This document shows, piece by piece, positions 23,693-36,017 of a stretch of 64,000 bases of DNA. Every line of letters begins with the position of its first letter. Within the stretch, counting starts at the first letter, position 1. A program made the position numbers and the translations under genes. This DNA is from Annulohypoxylon bovei var. microspora (Eukaryota; Ascomycota; Sordariomycetes; Xylariales; Hypoxylaceae): assembly GCA_022836615.1 (NCBI GenBank), contig MU405221.1, forward strand, positions 355,814-419,813, in the 5' to 3' direction. Below the pieces are notes generated by a model. That model was not told the origin of the DNA. It did no database searches and saw only the letters and a list, made by a program, of their open reading frames with translations.

Positions 23693-26564
23693 GTTGCGCC
23701 GAGGGGTGATTTCGGTATTTCGCCAATGGTTTTGCCCGAGGGGCTCAAGAGGTGGTTTGAATATTCTTTGAAGCTCATTCAACAGAGGAAGAGCCGGACA
23801 CGTAATATGATATAAATTTTCAGGATAGATGATGTGTTACGAGGTCCATTATTTTCCTCGTCTCGTACAGGAGCGTTGAAGGGCGGACAGATATTCAGAT
23901 GCAGATCTCCAGATCGACCGTTGCAAGTCGCAAAGTCGTTAACTCGTTAAACTCGACACAAGACAGTCTTGAGCTTGTCCGACACACGAATTCAAGAACC
24001 AAAGTCGAGATCAGGAACGAAGGGATACCAGAACGATGATCTGATTATGTCTTATGACTAATTTGAGATCTTGTGATTCGAGGAACTCAAAAGTTGAAAG
24101 AAGTACAGGTCAGACAACAATTGAGTTTGCGACTTTGGCTTAAAGTGTCTAGATGCACTTGTGCTCCGGCTAGGAGATTGGCGTCAGGTACTAGACTTTT
24201 GTATACTCGATGGAAGGAATAACCCAGTACCTACCTAGTAATGATCAGGGTAGCTACGGATGCAAAGAACGGCTAATTATCTACCTACCTAGGTATGTTA
24301 CACGAGTAGATTCCTTGAGTTTCAGCAGTGTTTATTTATATCTCGACATTAGATCAATTTATGATGGAACGGACCTATGGTAGGTAATCTTTAAGAGAAT
24401 TTCTTAATCAAAAGCTTCCAAGTTGGTATTAATCGGCAGCGATCGGCCGTGAGGTTAAGCAGGTACACGGTCAAACGGCCAAGTTTTGCAGCACATAGAC
24501 CCACATATAACCCCTAGCTTATGTACAATTCCCAGAACTACGTAACCTTTCATTAATCTTGTATAAAACCATGTCCATAAAACTTCGAGACATATTTCTT
24601 ACGACCTTTAACTTAACGACAATTTACCTTTAGCATTTGAATTTTACATGCAATAGAAGAAAGAAAGATACCATAGTATGAATATCGGCCAAACTTCATC
24701 AATTCGCCTTGCTCGTATATCGTCGTCAGCTTATTGACTGCAACCTGCTAACCCCTGACTCGCTAAGTCTACGTTGTCGTATATCACACTTTACTTCTGA
24801 GACTCACGGCACACGGCATGCTTCAACATATTATCTTGAACAGAAAAAATGTCTACCTAGGTAGAGAGCCTTTGGTTCACTTAAATTGGACTATATAATG
24901 CCTCAAGTCATGGTTTTTCAAAGATATAAGAAGACACCTGACAAACGAGTCCTCCCTTACTTTGCTACCTGTATAATTTGGGTCAGCAATTACCTGATAG
25001 TTCAAAACATCGACAATTGTCTGGGACTTTATTTCTCTGCTACTCTAGCAAATATGGAAATCTCGCTCTATGTAAGCGATAGAAAATTCGTGTCTTGCAA
25101 AGCTTCCCTCTGTATGTAATACCATAGCTGATCAATATGAACATGTAGAAGTCAAGACGGCTGTTCGGCAACGATATCATCCCTGCTAGGCTATCAACCA
25201 AAGGGAGCTGCCCAGAGCGATCCTTTTAGTATTACGTGTCTGCGCCTATGTAAGGCATACGACGTTTTCATTTCTTGGCGAGTATTTCTGTCCGTTCTCT
25301 GGTGGAAACTTGCACTGATATGTCAATAAGTTTGGCATCTCGACGATTGAGAGTATCTCCCTAGTTAAGCAAGTATATCTACCGATGCCTCCAAGAACGC
25401 TAATATTAGGTATGTGGGAGCAGATCAACGTTGAATGATAGATATCATTTAAGTTCTACCGATACGATTAGCATGACATTTGAGGTCATATATAAGTCAT
25501 TGGGATTGTGATAGATGTCGAGTGAAGCGGTACCTCATATACATACCTAGGTACATATACCTAGGTACACGTCCAAAACTCATACATATGTATGTCGGTA
25601 CCTCGCCACGTGTAGATTCTAGGTCGCCAAATCACATCTGATATAGATGTGTGCATGAATGGCTTGCATCCAAAGTGCAGTTCGCTTCGCTTCCAAGGTA
25701 TGTGGGTAGCCGGGGCACGTCATCAAGATACCAAGCCATCTCGTGGGGGGGAAAAGAAGAAAAAAAGAGACAATATGTAGCGATGGTGGTAGTTACGCCA
25801 TCAAGATATTCTCAGCGGGTTAGTCTTTGCTAAACCAAGCACCAAAAGTTTTAAATAAACACAATGTCTTATGAGCGAGTCTCAATTGCACATGTCGAGG
25901 TCTCAATTGGAAAATTCAATGTTGTTACGGTTTATAATTTAGATGCACAAAGGTACTAAATGGAGAAGCGAGTCGACCTTGCCACGCCTAAAAGCCAAGA
26001 CACTTACATCAGTAATACCGAATTATCAAGTTATCCCTGTTAAACCGTTTTGCCCTATGTAGGACCCGTTTATTAAGCTGCCAATCCCGCATTCCACTCC
26101 CTGTAATTCAAAACGACACTGGACTCGGTTATTCGGCAACCCCTGTAATGCGATACTTAAACAGATTCAAGCTGTCTTTTTTACTTCTATCGCGGCCGGT
26201 GAAGTTTCGTTTTTCCTAATGTGTAACTTGAGGTTTTGATCAACTCCACGTCCCGTTCTAGGCTGACGGTCGGCTAAAATATCAGCCAATACAACGTCTC
26301 ATACGGCATCCCGCCCTCCGGGTTACATATATTAATCACTTTCCTTATATGGAACTTCTTCATCCCCGTTCTATTCTGGAATCCATTCATCGCCGTTAAT
26401 TTCGGACGTCTCTCATTTCTAAAAACAGAAGGAAAGAAAACTTCTTCCGCCTCGAATCCTCCATCCATGATCGAGTCTCCTTATGTTTCCCTCATGCTGG
26501 ATTTTACTAATTGTAAACGGCGGAAACTTGGGTGGCTTTCATCACATGCCTTTCAAAGCTTGGC
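23693..26564. other. Divergent intergenic region between dehydratase and transporter
   Basis: This 2.9-kb AT-rich spacer holds both promoters. It carries several copies of CCTAGG-centred palindromes (near 24290, 24852-24865, 25545-25553 and 25558-25567). An 11-codon upstream frame at 26546-26581 overlaps the transporter start. No gene is supported. Confidence 0.55.
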
Positions 26565-26581
26565 ATGGCATCTTTGAGTAG
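26546..26581 (+). promoter_or_regulatory. Upstream ORF overlapping the transporter start codon
   Basis: An ATG 19 nt before the transporter start opens an 11-codon frame that ends at TAG (26579-26581), past the main ATG at 26565, in another frame. If the mRNA includes it, scanning ribosomes would be diverted, which would lower translation of the transporter. The transcription start is unknown. Confidence 0.4.
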
Positions 26582-27896
26582 TCGTCCTAGGCGGCTCTCA
26601 TCCGGAGATTCGTCATTCCCGGAAATACAAATTGAAAGTGGCCGATTTAGCAATTTCGACGGTATAGATGATCGTGGCTCTCGACATACCGCCGTAGATG
26701 ATGATAATATCAGAGACCCGGAGGCAGGTGAAGAGTTATTAGAGAGGGTGACCGAAAGTCAGACTATCCGGAACTCCCCCCAAAGTAGTTTTGGCTGGGC
26801 TGGGCTTTGGATCATAGTCAACACTCTAGCCACGATTGGCATTGTATGTTTCCTTATTGCTTGTCCTAGTATTGCAAGAGTGACTAATGACTATAACCAT
26901 ATAGGTCTTTACGAACAAGGCTATATTCTCCGAACCCTCATTAAAGCTTGCGCAGTTAACATTTGCTGCCTTTCACTTCTTCATGACATGGTTGCTCCTA
27001 TTTACATTGTCACGGCCTCGGTTCGCCTTCTTTAACTCTCGCCGCATTCCTCTTCGAGAGATCATCCCCCTTTCTGTTTCAATGTCACTTAATGTCATTC
27101 TCCCGAACCTATCTCTAGCTTTCTCTACCGTCACATTTTATCAGGTTGCGCGGATCTTGCTTACACCAACTGTTGCAACTATGGATTTTGTCTTATACAA
27201 GTCTATATTGCCTCGAAGCGCAATCATAGCTCTTGTTCCTGCTTGCCTAGGGGTTGGTATGGTTTCTTACTACGACTCACTTCCGACAGAGGATATTAGC
27301 GTCAAGACTACATCAGGTTTAGGGGTAATATATGCCTTCAGTGGTATCTTCGCTTCCTCACTATATACAGTATGGATCAAAAGTTACCAGCGAAAGCTGC
27401 AGGTGTCGAGCATGCAACTACTTTTTAACCAAGCCCCTGTCTCGGCATTACTTCTGCTTTACGTTATTCCATTTGTCGATACGTTCCCTACGTGGACTGA
27501 AGTCCCTGTTGGCCGGTGGTTCATGATCTTGATGGTAAGCTAAGAAAATTCACACACATATATTTTTTATACATTGATACCTAACGTCGCATAGTCTGGC
27601 GTGTTCGCCTCTTTGATCAACCTGTCGCAATTTTTCATCGTTGGCCACACAGGTCCGGTTTCGAGTACGGTGGTCGGGCATTTAAAGACTTGCCTCATCG
27701 TGGCACTTGGCTGGGCCACATCTGGTAGGTCGGTCGGTGACAAGGCAGTCATAGGTGTTTTTGTTGCGATAGGGGGAATTATCATGTAAGTTGATACATT
27801 CTTTTTGAAATTATCTGAATTTCTAAATTGATATGTCACAGGTATTCAACAGTCATGCTTCGGCATGCAACTCGGAGTCATGGGAGGGGCTTATGA
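26565..27896 (+). CDS. Nucleotide-sugar / triose-phosphate translocator family transporter
   Basis: Four exons (26565-26843, 26905-27534, 27595-27785, 27842-27896) give 384 aa. Exon joins are phase 0, 0 and 2, all with consensus donors. The N-terminus of about 75 residues is hydrophilic and cytosolic. About ten hydrophobic helices follow, starting at GLWIIVNTLATIGI and VFTNKAIF. The motif FTNKAIF...FKL-like (KLAQLTFAAFHFF), the repeated LNVILPNLSLAF and the GHLKTCLIVALGW near the C-terminus are typical of the SLC35/TPT superfamily, which exchanges nucleotide sugars for nucleoside monophosphates across the Golgi membrane. The closest groups I know are the plant UDP-rhamnose/UDP-galactose type and SLC35E3-like carriers, but the substrate cannot be assigned. 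It lies divergent from a 4,6-dehydratase. The very short last exon (18 codons) ends in a basic HATRSHGR tail. Confidence 0.88.
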
Positions 27897-30351
27897 TCTG
27901 TAAGGGAGGCTTTGCATTTTGGGGAGTTGGGAAAATATTTTTGATGCACCTGGGTTAAGGAGAACCCATGGTCATTTCCGAGTAAAAATAATTCGGCAAC
28001 TTCATGGTTTTAGGCGTTACGGTGGTGCTGCAAGCAGTCATAGCCTGAGTCTTCGTTGAATAGTGAGTATCAGGAGGCATCAATAGACCTGAGTTTTCGA
28101 GGCGGATGTAAGAACACAAGTATACGGGATGTACACTATGATATCCATCATTCCCACGAAGGCATAATCATATTCACATCTTCGGACCATTTTGATCAAA
28201 TGTGGAATGCAGTTACGCCTCCATTGATTAGAGGTGATTAAAAGAAATGACATTCGGAACCAACTGACTATGTAGCAATTCCCGAACATATATCGTTTAT
28301 ATCAGTCTCCGTGTTCCGTTATTCCAATATTTCCTGATAGCTTTACTTATCTCTGAGTTACGGGGCCGACTATTCCTAGCGAGGCGGCTAACTCAAGTGT
28401 GGGCATTTCGATCATCTAACCCAACGATTAGTCCGTCCTTTCAATGTTCGCAATATAGTTTTCGGTTCCAGAACCGTGGGAGACTACATACGAAGTACCT
28501 AGGTACTTATAAAACATGAAAATATGTATTCAATATATTTCGATAGTTGAAGCGACGAGTCTTGGATAATAGACAAATAAGTAGTGGACAAATCGATCTG
28601 ACTATGCGACGCGGTAGCCGGGAAAGCACATATGTAGGTTGAAGGACAAGTTCCGTAGATTCGGTCTGGATATCTTCCTCGCGGCGATGCGTACTAGCAC
28701 CGATCACAATGAAAACGTTTGAAGACATCAAAAATTGCACCCGCTACGATCCACGAGGGATAATAGAAGAGGATCAGCTCCGCGTTGTGCGATGCAGGCC
28801 TTCCCTCTTGGATTTCCTATTTCTTGAGCTAGAAAATTCCGAGCAAGGTAAGTATGAAGAAAAAATAAGAGAAAGGCAACAAAACACGGGCAGTTGGGAG
28901 AGTTTATATGTAGTTTACTTGTCATGTGACAGGGTTGAAATCAGTACTGTAGGTACTTGGGTACTTCGTGCCTGCCAAGGAATTAATGGAAGCGATGACA
29001 AATTCTGCCAGCCTCACCGCTTTCCCGTAATCACCCCACCAGCTTGGACCTTATTTAATCTCAAGCTCTTCCTTTCACTCTTCCTTTCTTTCTTTCTTTT
29101 CTTCTTCAGCTCTCTTTGCCTTTTGGCTTAGATCAAGTGTAGTATCTGTTCTTTTCAGTTTAATCTCTGGAAGAGTCACATAGTGGCTCATCACTGATTA
29201 TTCTTATTTTTGTAACGAGGGAGCCTATCCTCTGTGCTTGCGCATGATGGCTCTCATAGTGTCCCTGGTATTACACTGCCTCCAGGTGATGCGAACTCTG
29301 CTTTTTCATTGTTCTCTTGGGCTAGCTCCTAGGATACAAAGAAATCTAACCAGTTTAATGTTTCTGGTATTGTATTAACAAATTTACAGGACCGTGTTTG
29401 CTTGAAAGCTAGACTATCGTTCATGCCAATATTAGATGCGTATGGCTTAATACTATATATCCTTGGCCTCGAGATAGAATTCCAGACCATCTACAAGATC
29501 GTGGCATCGTTGAATATCTACCTACCTAGGTACCTCGAAATATGTTTGTGATATTGGAAACATGGGGATTTAGCTCAATATCCTTCAGGGTTGTGGAGGT
29601 AGATGTTTCGTGGAGACAAAGTTCCATGACGGCGCTTTCACAAGGTGGGTACGGCATTCGTATATTATGAGTACCTAGGCTGCTAGGCAGGTAGTATTAT
29701 TGTACAATATGGCCAGTTCATGAACTGGATTAATCTCATCTATCTTGCGGTATAAATATGTGAATTTCTATCCTCACTTTCTCAGGCGCCGTCACCAGTC
29801 TTGGAAGCTCAATGTCCGTCTCGGAGCTCGGCTTAGTTGCACATACCTATACGGCAAGCGCTAGCCATGTTTAGATCTGTAGATGGTAGGTAGCTTCTCA
29901 GCTAAGATAGGTGGGCAAGTACGAATAATTTAGCGTGGTCCAAGTGCCTGAGAGACATGACCTCACGGAGCAGCCACCACCAACAAGGCTCCCACTTTCC
30001 GCACACACAAGCTATCGACCTCCGGCCTCTAGTACCTAAACCCGAACCGCATATCATCTCTACACAATTGTTAGCTGATTCAAGCATCTCCAAATAAACG
30101 GCGAACATTAGAAGATAATACCAACACAATTTCATTCTTCGTCGTAATCTAAATTTAGAAAATTCCCATCGGCGTATAATCATTATCTCCCCTCCCCCGC
30201 CTTCTAGTCCTTCCCGGTTTACACCTATTCCACCGTACGTCGCAACACCCAGCGACCAAATGCGACTTGATTCACTTGACATACGTCGCTGTTGATATCG
30301 CTCAGGCATCAGCTTTGTTTGGCGTGTTGGTGCGGACACAACTGATTCACC
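27897..30351. other. Intergenic region between transporter and Snx41 gene
   Basis: Mostly AT-rich spacer. TACCTAGGTA palindromes occur near 28493-28508, 29525 and 29672. A frame at 28709-28847 begins with ATG and ends at a good GTAAGT donor but finds no convincing second exon. CT-rich runs occupy 29060-29115. No gene is called. Confidence 0.5.
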
Positions 30352-32528
30352 ATGTGGAACGACGAGGAAGACAATAACCCGTACGGTACGAGTTTCGACC
30401 GTCGCGATTCTATAACCTCTTCTTCTGCCCATCCTACTTCTCCGGGATCCCGCGACTGTAAGTTTTACCCCATTCTTCTTACTCTTCCAGGATCAAGGAA
30501 AAATAATGTGGGAAAACATAGCGTTGGATGACTCTCTTGACGAGGCTGATCCCGATTGGGAACATGTAGACCAAGCCCATCGCTTCGAGACCCCAAACAC
30601 TCCGTCCACCACTAGCGAAGATGCGCCACCTATTCCAACCTACGGGCGGCAGCTAGCTGATCCCGAAAGCGACGAGGAGTATGGGTCCCAGTCTCGAAAC
30701 CAGGCGACACCACGAAGAAAAGCAGGTGGTTATGATAGTCGGATCGAGCAGATTCTCTATGAAAATCCCGAACTTCCTATCCTAATTACGGACGCCGGAA
30801 AGAGTATGGAGAGTGGTGGTAAATACATCGTTTATACCATCCGAACAGGAGTAAGTTAAATTCGGCGCTTTTATAAGTTCTTTCGCTAATGTGGAAACCC
30901 AGGACCTTGAAGTCCGACGTCGATATTCTGAATTTGCATCATTACGCGATGCGCTGACCAGACTTCACCCTACTCTTGTTATCCCTCCTATTCCCGAGAA
31001 GCATACGATGGCAGATTACGCAGCAAATCCGACCAATGCGAAACAGGACCAGCAGATCATCGACCTACGAAAACGCATGTTAGCTGTCTTCTTAAACCGC
31101 TGCCGACGGATGGAACAAGTTCGAGATGATGGAGTTCTGTGGAGATTTCTTGACCCGAACGTTAGCTGGGTATGTCTACGGCCGTATCGTCCAAACATGT
31201 CTTAATATAACTAACTTGGTTTTAGAACGAGGTTCTCCATTCGCATCCTATTTCATCTATCCCCAAATCTATCATGAAAGCACCCCCGCTAGATACTGCT
31301 AATCCTTCACCGGCACATTCATATCTCCCGGTACCTGCCACTTCTGCCAAACTGAAGTCACCTGTGAACCCAACACCGAGCCCTGTTTTCGACGGTTCTG
31401 GCACAGTCGCCTCTCAAATACTCCGTCGATTCCCCCCTGAAGCCCACGACCTGAACGAACAAGAACTGGATCCCTATTTCATCACATTTGAGGCTTCGAT
31501 CAAGGAACTAGAGCAAGCTTTAATGGGACCTATGGAAAAGGTCAACAGACGCACACTCAACCACCTAAGTTCTCTATCGACAGATCTTTCGGATCTAGGC
31601 GCTAAGTTTAATGCTTTTGCGTTATCGGAGCCGTCGCCGTCCCTTGCCGCAGCTATTGAGCGAGTGGGTCAAGCTGCGGACTCGTCATATATTGCTACAG
31701 AAGAGTTGTCAAGTTCGCTAGGAGCCAGTTTTGCAGAGCCTATGAGAGAGAGCGCGCAGTTCGCCGGTGTTGTACGCAACGTGCTGCGCTACAGGATTTT
31801 AAAAAGGGTTCAGCAAGAGATGGCCAATGACGAACTTTTGAAGAAGAAGGCGCTTCTAGAACAGTTGGAGACCAGTGAGGCCGAGGCTAAGCGAATTGAC
31901 CAATATCTCAGCAGTAGCCAGCAAATCGGAGCAAGCCATCAAGTTCATCCACCCCGAAGATCGTCTAGCATGAGAGAAACCTATACGCAGCACCATAGAG
32001 AGGGCAGTGGAGAGGATACCGCCTCAGTCGACTCGGATTTTCCGTCCAGCCACGGAGATGTTTCCTCGGCGCCTTCGGCACGAGTAGGAGTTCCTGAGCG
32101 ATCAGCTTCTAATCCGAACCATAAGAAGGCTCCTAGTAGCAATTCCATCACGAACAAGATATTCGGCCCAATTCGCCATGCAATTCAAGGTGTAGCCGAC
32201 GTCGACCCGGAAAGAACCCGACGTGACGCCATCGGCAAGACACGCGAGAGTATCGAGCAGCTTGAACAAGCTCAAGTAGCGGCAGCGCAAGATGTGAGGG
32301 ACGCAAGCGGAAGCATCTTACAGGATCTGAAGAGGTTTCAGAACGAGAAGGAAGATGACCTAAGGCGCTACATGGTAAGTCTATCCCAACCCTTTTTGGG
32401 GGTCAGGCATTTCAACTAATAATTATCATAAGCTTGCTTATGCCAAGAGCCAAATCGAGTGGGCCAAGAAAAATAAAGAGACGTGGGAAGAGGCCAAAGC
32501 GGAGGTCGATAAGATCGACGAGACGTAG
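30352..32528 (+). CDS. snx41: Sorting nexin of the Snx41/Atg20 type (PX-BAR)
   Basis: Five exons (30352-30457, 30522-30850, 30903-31169, 31226-32374, 32433-32528) give 648 aa. The first acceptor (ACATAG at 30521) is the only nearby one without a stop. The start MWNDEEDNNPYG is distinctive of fungal Snx41. The PX domain lies at about 104-232, with RRYSEF and the PPIPEK loop, which contact phosphatidylinositol 3-phosphate. The C-terminal half (about 280-648) is helical, with BAR-type heptads; the last exon ends AYAKSQIEWAKKNKETW. Snx41 and Atg20 pair with Snx4 on endosomes to retrieve cargo such as v-SNAREs and to support selective autophagy; many moulds have one protein that covers both, and it matters for infection in rice blast. 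The linker between PX and BAR is Ser/Pro-rich. Orthology is firm to the Snx41/Atg20 group, not finer. Confidence 0.93.
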
Positions 32529-32966
32529 AGCGTTCGCGGGGGATGGTTGGGACGACTTAATCGCCGCCGCCGCATTACGGCACCGGTCTGTACAGATGAT
32601 TACGTTGTTTTATAACACTCACGATGATTTGTCCCGTTCGGAATGGATAGTTAATGAGACAAATATGCCCAAAATATCACGAGAATCAGATCGGATTTGG
32701 TGGCACTCAAGGAGTAATGGGTCTGCGTAGTGACTGGGGGCTTTGCGTTTGTAATATGGCTCACGTGGTACATTAAGACCACGTATTGGCAGTAATACAG
32801 GTCCAATTTGACGTACAGGCATTATAATATCTAATTCAAGGTCTTCCAAAGTAGGTAAGTAATCCCCATACTCCCATTTCCATACGCACTATCCGGTTAT
32901 GCTATAGCAACATACTCGTCCATTATACGTGTCTCCGGAACATTCCCATTGAATTGATTCGCTAGA
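32529..32966. other. Convergent intergenic region, 3' UTRs
   Basis: This is the 438-bp spacer between the stops of the sorting nexin and the V-ATPase proteolipid gene. Nothing else is recognised. Confidence 0.7.
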
Positions 32967-33933
32967 TTAGTATAGGCACTGAGTGACGTTCTCCTTTGAC
33001 TTAGTGAGCATCAAAATCCCGACGATAACGCCGTAGAGGCCGAGGACTTCGGCAAAGATGAGAATTAGGACCATGCCGATGTAGAGACGCGGCTGCTGGC
33101 TACTGGCTCTCACTAGTTCGGGTCTATTAGTCTTACCTCCTATTCGACTAGGTGTATCGAACCTCCTGAGGAGACGGGGAGAAAGGGGAGCTGGTTCTTG
33201 GTAGACTAACCTCCGGCGTCTCCTACAATGCCGATAGCGAAGCCGGCCGCGAGGCCACTGAGCCCGACGCTGATCCCGGCGCCTAGTTGGAGGAAGCCTT
33301 GGTGCAAGGGCATCTTCTCTACTAGATCCTACTCTGGGGTTAATAACCATCACCTCCCCACATTTAAGAGGTAGGAACTCTGCAATAGGGGTTAGGCGTT
33401 ACTTACACCCGAGATGATGACGCTGGCTACAAGCCCGTAGATGGATAGAATCTGGGCCATGATTGCGCAGAGCCTGCATGTTACGCGTTGCGGGCCGATG
33501 TCAGCACTGCTTCCTGTCCGCCTATGGATGGCTCGAGGGCCGACGGAGATACTCTCCTAGGTGAGGGAATAGGAAGTGGCGGTAGTAGGGTGGGTGGCGT
33601 ACGTGTTCTGCATCAGTCGCTCTGGGCGCATGACGCCCGAGGAGAAGATTGCCCCGGCTGACTTGGCCGTCCCGTAGGATGCGCCCAAGACCGTGAAGAC
33701 TATCGAGGCTGCGCAGCCCATCGCCCCGAAGAAGGACTGCGGGTGCGTGTCAGGTTAGACAGTCTAGGGCGGGTGATATTTAACACACGTACAGCGTATA
33801 TTGGGCTGTATAGGTGATTACTAAGTCAGCATCTCTATACCTATACGGAGGTATCGGAGTCGCGAGAGACACACCAGCGAGGATCATAGGCCGCCTCGGC
33901 AAACGCGGCGTTCAGGATCGCTTGTTGGGACAT
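32967..33933 (-). CDS. V-ATPase proteolipid subunit (c or c' type)
   Basis: Four exons are firm: 33603-33736, 33407-33473, 33211-33328, 32967-33112 (TAA). Together they encode 154 aa with four membrane helices: SFFGAMGCAASIVF, IMAQILSIYGLVASVII, GFLQLGAGISVGL and LILIFAEVLGLYGVIVGI. The Glu in the last helix (FAEVLG) is the proton-carrying residue. The first exon starts at the ATG at 33933 with MSQQAILNAAFAEAAYDPR. Its donor is unresolved: the obvious GTGTGT at 33874 is phase 2, but the acceptor at 33737-33738 needs phase 0, so a weaker donor (GTATAG at 33846 or GTCTCT) must be used or there is a sequence problem. The protein forms part of the Vo ring that moves protons into vacuoles and Golgi. 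The first half (GAIFSSGVMRPERLMQ) differs from textbook yeast Vma3 and Vma11, so a paralogue is possible. Confidence 0.88.
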
Positions 33934-36017
33934 GGCAAAAACTTGGAAGTGTACAGGTTCGAAATAAGTATTAGGTAATTACTACAGGAATTGATGATGA
34001 ATTCAACGTGCTACGGACGCGCAAGTGAGGGCTATCTTGTAGTAGATGGCGAATGTCAGATAACGTCAGACAGTCCCATCTCCCCTTTCCCAGCTGAGTA
34101 TCACGTCGGGCGCCGTCCGCCCATCGATTTTATCGTGTAACGCTTCATTCTTCATTGCCGAGTTCTATTCGCCCGTCGTCTGGTGACGACGTAGATCTAT
34201 CTACTCGGATGAGGGGGCTTGCAGGCAGAAGAATACCGTGTTGGCTGATTGGTTAACGGAAAACGCCTCGAATCCCTCAGGTGTAACTAAAAGTAAGCGA
34301 GGTGCTTACTTACAGGAGGAGTTGGCAGGTTGGTCATAGTTAATTGTTAATAGGAGAAAATGAAAAGAGGCTTCGCGATGTGGCTGATGATTTCCACATC
34401 TTTAATCTATTAAATCTTATCTTTTCACCTACATAATAAGGTTTACATACATAAAACGTTACGCATGTCAAACGTGGTTTAGTTCGTGTCGAACCTACCG
34501 AGATTCTGGGCAAAAGTTTATCGGGAAAGTGGTTCTCGTTGCAACACAGAATTGACGTATGCGCACCCGGTGGGCGTTTAAGGTTGTGTTTACTTTCTTA
34601 TCAATCTATCTTTCCCCATTTGACTCTTTCATCGTCACCTTGAGGCCGTAGGTTTCTGCATTAGGCAAGACATTAATTAAGTCTTTTGGATCTTATTCCT
34701 CTTACGCGGTCTCTCACAGAGCCTCAATCAGTGACCAATGGCCCATGTCGACAATCCCCGGTCTAAACCTGGTCGACATATCTCCATGAATTATATTTCT
34801 AGTTAATCTGAATCAGTCTAAAGATTGGTTCGTTTTATTTCTTGCTGACAAGAACTTTAGTGTCCTTGTCTGTCTCCATCATCTGGGCCTTTCCGCTAGA
34901 TTAATTGCAACGAGGAGGAATAGCCCTACGAATCCACAAAACATTTTGTACCGCTAACAGAGCCGAGGCGCTGTTAGAAAACAGAGGCGCTGTTTGAGCT
35001 ATTTTGGGCTGCGTTGAAACGCTGGTAATCGGCCTTGATAAACCCGTGCTCAGTATTGTCTGAAGTGTTTCTTGGGACCTACTAGGACCCTTCATAATGG
35101 ACCCTGGCTCAAGACTTGATACAGCCAACGGTATCAGATCTTTAAGGCCTTGGCCATCAATTCCGCAAAAGCGCTCGGCCTTGTTTGCAGCAAGTCATGC
35201 TACATTAGCTGCTTAGCTGCTAGGTTGCTTAGTTGCTTACCTACGCTTGCAGAAAAGAGCGAAATAAATTCTCAAGAAATTCGCCCAGCCTTATTTCCTC
35301 ATATGACCCTTCATTGCCCCTGACTTATTTAAGTAAGTGTCGAAGACGTTGTGGACGCGCGTCAACATGCGCCAAGACCTAGACCACGACGCTATGCGCG
35401 GACTCCCCACCACACACTCTCCCCTGTTCTTTCAACGTGCCGAAGAGGCTCGAAGGCTATTACATAGGTTAGGCTTCTCAGGGTCGTCCAACGATTTTGA
35501 CAACCCTGGTTCATATGACAAGGAGACGTGGGCATAAGGTCTTGAGACTCAAGTATCCTGGCTGGCGAAGCCGGAGTGGCTTAGATATCGAACCTATCGT
35601 CTCGTCACACTCGGCCAACCGATCCCCCGTCTTTCTTATTCCTACCATGCCAAGCAGCTGGATTGCTTCTTTTTCTTTCAAATAATATTATTATCCCCCC
35701 CCGCAGACATGAGCTGTTACTCCCGTTTTTAGACTGTTTTAATCCGTCCCCAAATCTGTTCTTAGTCCCGGCTGGCCACGCACGACTGACGAATCCGTCC
35801 CACTGTACTGGATACATACTTTGCCTCCTTACCACCCTTACCGAGACGGCGTGACATAAAGACTGGGAACAACCCCGGAACTCACCGTCGAATATTTATT
35901 TCGATGTTTTGGTTATAGCATCTAGCATATTGTGCTGTTATCGACTGCTTTGGACAGGAGGAATAAACATTTTTGACGGTTTAGCTATTACGCCGAGGCG
36001 TCTTTCACTCGCCCAAC
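33934..36017. other. Divergent intergenic region with a possible decayed or readthrough frame
   Basis: Holds the promoters of the proteolipid gene and the aspartic protease. A 121-codon frame at 35367-35732 is interrupted once by TAA (35535-35537); it is entered separately. A tRNA A-box-like stretch at about 34241-34260 lacks a usable B box. The rest is unremarkable spacer. Confidence 0.5.
35367..35732 (+). pseudogene. Unknown protein-like frame interrupted by one TAA
   Basis: ATG at 35367 opens 56 codons that end at TAA (35535-35537). The same frame then stays open for another 64 codons to TAG at 35730-35732. Residues on both sides look protein-like: EEARRLLHRLGF and ETW before the stop, WLAKPEWLRYRTYRLVTLG and SYSYHAKQ after it. 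No overlapping gene explains the openness. A CAA to TAA change, as RIP would make, is one explanation; readthrough or an unrecognised intron are others. The last stretch is poly-Phe and low quality. No family is recognised and transcription is unknown. Confidence 0.3.

Noticed and set aside
29902..30432. 176-codon minus-strand frame
   Set aside because: Antisense shadow of the first Snx41 exon and its leader.
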